Shown here: positions 61,228 to 64,000 of the stretch, in pieces
Layout: each line of letters opens with the position of its first letter
Position numbering within the stretch: the stretch's first letter is position 1
Assembly: GCA_011947345.1 (NCBI GenBank)
Contig: JAAVTG010000554.1
Coordinates: forward strand, 1,364,001-1,428,000
Length of the DNA: 64,000 nucleotides
Source of the DNA: Phytophthora quininea
Taxonomy: Eukaryota > Oomycota > Peronosporomycetes > Peronosporales > Peronosporaceae
Reading direction: 5' to 3'
Notes under the pieces: generated by a model
Told to the model about the DNA's origin: nothing
Databases searched by the model: none
The model's input: the letters and a program-made list of their open reading frames with translations, nothing else
Program-made: the position numbers and the translations under genes

Positions 61228-63644
61228 TTAGAGGAATCGATGGTACGGCGCGCTGGAAGCGAGACTCTTTCTCGTTTCAGGAGTGCCGTCATCTGAGTCG
61301 GTGAATGAGAGCACAGCCATGTGCTTGTTGTTGGACGTGACCATGTTCTTGGCGTACTGTACATTGCCGACGCGCCCAAATTCCTTGCTCTTCTCGGCGT
61401 CCTTCATCATCTTGGAGCGGCGTCGAATCGCCATGACGAGCATGACCATGAAAGTTAGCGCCACCACCACGCCCAGCACGATGAAACCAGCGTACAAGGG
61501 AGGACCGTACGTCACCTCCAATGCATCGTCGCCGTTTGCTGTGGTAGCTCCCAACTGGAAGCTGCATCTAGGGCCACCCCAAAACTCGTTCGTGCATTCA
61601 CAGCGCTTTGTCTCGGAGTTGCAGACACCGGTGTGGAAAGTGTACTGCACGCTAAATGGGATGGTGCAGTCTCTGTAGTCTTCGCACGGCGCGCCACCTT
61701 GCACCTCGACCATTTGGTTATCGCCGTCCACGTAGTCGTCCAGGTTGTCGAGGATCCACTGTCGGGTCGGGTGCGACGCAGGATCGCACTCCCGCGCCAT
61801 AGTGGAGTTCTCGGACGTGTCTTGGTACAACCGAACGTAGTCGATCTTCATATAGAGCGGGAACGAGTTGCAGATGTAGTTGTTTTCAGCATTCTTGCCG
61901 TCACCTCGACACGGTTTACCCGGATTGGGAGGATATGTTCCCCACGCAGCGGATAAAGCAACGTTGAGAATGATGTAGCTGGGTTCTTCAGGAAAGGTAA
62001 GTCTGGGATTCATGCTCTCCCCACCCTGCGGGGTATCGATCACGGCCGAAGCTGGAATCTCGAAAATGGGGTGGCCGCCGAGCATCCATCGCAGATAGCC
62101 ATTGTCGCCCGTGACCCACTCGAGTTGGTACGCGACGTAGTCGAGGTAGGCGCCCATGTGAACGTCCCAGTTGGCCGAGATGGCATCCATTTGGTAGTTA
62201 TACGGGTCCATGACGTTGGTTTTGGGTGTCGAGTCGTTGCGCGGTTCCGAGCAGCGCTCGTCCTGGTTGTCCGGGTCGCACAAAAACACACCTTGATATC
62301 CGTTCATCTCGGGAAGCACGTGCCGTTCGAGTTGATATTCCAGTGGCCCAGCGACTTGTCACCGTCGATGTAGCCCATGTCGCCGCTCACGTCGTTCGAG
62401 GCCGGGCAATAGTCGAGGTCACACGCGTTCTCCGTGATATTCTTCATGCCCGCGGAGACGGTGGCGTACGACTGCGTGTCGTTTCCGTCCACGACACAGT
62501 AGTTGTTGGCGCCGTAGCGCAGTCCTTGGTACCAGCTTTCGTGGCCGCGCTTTTTGTAGTATGCTGTAGGCACACCCGGCAAATTGGCACCGATGGTAGT
62601 GCACTCCTGACTGTACATGCAGTAAGCGTAGTCACCAAGACTCTCGTTCCACAGCGCGCGGCGGTAGTCCTGGGGCATTCCCGGTGCGATCTGGATCGAG
62701 GACGAGATGGCCACGCCACCACCTTCCAGCAGATCGATCTCGACAGCGCCGCGACCTTGGTAGGGGTTCATACCCGAACCGGGGTCGGGGTTGCAAGCAC
62801 TGATGCGCTGGTTGCTCGAGTTGAAGACGCTCTCGTTGCACTCGTTGTAGGAGAATGGCCACATGCGCGCAGTGGACGACGAGAACAGGGCGCGGCCGAG
62901 GTTGCCCATGAGCCAGATACCGGGCCACGTCGGGTAGTAGCTCTTCTCCGTGGCGCGAGCGTTGTTGCCCTTGCCAATGTCCGTGTTGTTGCTGTCCTTG
63001 CCCAGCACCGCCGGCAGCTTGGCGCGCACCTCCAGCATGCCGCCTTGGAAGCAAAACTTGTTCCAGGTCTGCAGCATTCCCGAGCGGTAGTACTAGCAGA
63101 CACATCAACGAGGTAAGCACCGCTCACAAGCAACTACTGTAGAAAGCACGTAAGACGTACGAAAGTGGAGTTCTGGTAGGCCGGCGGGCGCAGGTAGCTG
63201 TTCCAAACGGTGATGTTGGTGACCTCGTCGATTGACTTGATTTGCATGTAGCACAGTCCTTCCTCGTCATCGTCGCACTCGATCGACACCATGTCGTGCG
63301 AATAGCGCTGCAGGGCGTCGTTTGTGCCGTCGGGCATGTCCATACTCGTCCACAGGTGGTCTCCCCGCCGAGAAGTTCCGCGTCACGTCGCTGAACTCGT
63401 CGCTCATGACGAGTTCCCAAGTGTCCCCACGCGAACTCACGTACGTCCGCTTGTCGTCGGGGGTGTCGGGGTCGACCCACGGTAGAATCCTCGACCGGGT
63501 CTCCAGCTTCACGAGGCTGCGGTCGGTCGCCGTGCTGCTGTCGCTGCCGCTACTGGAACTGCCGGCGCTCCCGGCGCTAGAGCTCGCGCCGACGGCGGCA
63601 ACCGCTACTGTGGCCGTCAACAGCGCGCGTCGAAACCCTGTCAT
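61228..63644 (-). CDS. KRE6/SKN1-like GH16 glucan-synthesis protein
   Basis: Two exons on the minus strand, 63644-63161 and 63092-61228, about 783 residues; the junction reads YQNSTF-YYRSGML. Two one-base breaks: near 63358-63366 (extra base) and at 62311-62313 (missing C). The family is needed for beta-1,6-glucan assembly in fungi, and beta-glucans dominate oomycete walls. The GH16-like catalytic motif is in GRGAVEIDLLEGG (ExDxxE pattern). Preceding it is LEVRAKLPAVLGK, TWPGIWLMG and later DYVAYQLEWVTGDNGYLRW and YIILNVALSAAWG. A Cys-rich EGF-like end (CECTNEFWGGPRC) and a C-terminal span (GFIVLGVVVALTFMVMLVM) with a basic tail follow. The N-terminus looks like a signal peptide, giving type I topology. 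Confidence 0.91.
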
Positions 63645-64000
63645 GGCGCGGATCTACTGGATATCAACCGTTGGTGTACGACGAGCACAGTCCGTCGTAG
63701 GCTACGACTCGTAGCAATTTGAGTTGTGGGGCCGGCCAGGCACCGGTTCTTGTGCGTCAAGAGCGGCGCCGGTCCCACCCCGTCTCCCATCTTCTGCGGC
63801 GTGCCGTGGCGTCGCTGGCCGCGAGCACTGTCGAAAAAGTACTCGCAAGTCTGGCGTGATGTCAGTGGTAAATCGGTTTGTTCGTAGACGATCGGGCGGG
63901 AGCAGAGCCCTCCATACCAGTGCGGATCTCGTTGCATCCCGGCATTTGTGCGGCGCTCAAGTCTCCCTATAGCAGCGACCGGCACTGCTTGCTGTTGCCT
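63645..64000. other. Upstream region of the KRE6-like gene, window end
   Basis: 356 bp. It should hold the promoter of the minus-strand KRE6-like gene; I found no clear core promoter match and no gene. Confidence 0.4.

Noticed and set aside
1..64000. tRNA, rRNA, CRISPR or bacterial operon signals
   Set aside because: None seen on either strand; introns, promoter type and protein families are eukaryotic throughout.

Overview
The window looks like nuclear chromosomal DNA of an oomycete, most likely Phytophthora or a close Peronosporales relative. The evidence is protein-coding genes with short GT-AG introns (about 60-85 bp), very tight gene spacing, several start regions preceded by the oomycete core promoter (initiator YCAYTYY followed by a CAWTTT-type flanking element), a chitin synthase with an N-terminal MIT domain, a KRE6-like glucan protein, and an array of full-length PDR/ABCG transporters. 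I saw no bacterial operons, rRNA, tRNA or CRISPR.

Layout. 1-5481: two tandem old-yellow-enzyme genes (the first cut by the window edge) separated by a 3.5-kb DNA transposon with about 50-bp inverted ends and a broken DDE-type transposase. 5847-8760: chitin synthase. 8807-9820: ankyrin remnant. 9953-11515: DHHC palmitoyltransferase. 11565-13253: ankyrin/methyltransferase/MYND protein. 13400-18188: a large receptor-like protein with a LamG/cadherin-like outside, one membrane span and a cytosolic RasGAP-like domain. 18291-19088: otubain. 19246-20038: phosphatidylinositol synthase, divergent from a J-like membrane protein (20188-21391). 22257-23162: aquaglyceroporin. 23595-57805: five PDR transporters (A +, B -, C, D, E all +) interleaved with ELP3 (between A and B) and a complete PIEZO channel gene (between B and C). 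58257-63644: LETM1, RPN6 (26S proteasome) and a KRE6/SKN1-like GH16 protein.

Two things dominate the reading. First, many otherwise good genes carry one-base reading-frame breaks, usually a homopolymer one base too short. At a poly-A tract copies C and D of the ABC array have 6 and 5 A's, while 7 would keep both in frame, so most breaks are probably assembly errors rather than gene decay. Second, the ABC array is mosaic: nucleotide-binding domains are almost identical in DNA across copies on both strands, while membrane domains diverge, pointing to unequal crossing-over and gene conversion.

The most novel protein architectures are PIEZO with an inserted FN3 plus PH module, the transmembrane RasGAP-like receptor whose arginine-finger position reads lysine, and a methyltransferase with a MYND zinc finger inside its Rossmann fold. 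The genes are mostly independent housekeeping and envelope functions (cell wall, membrane lipid, transport, proteostasis); only the ABC array is a true family cluster.
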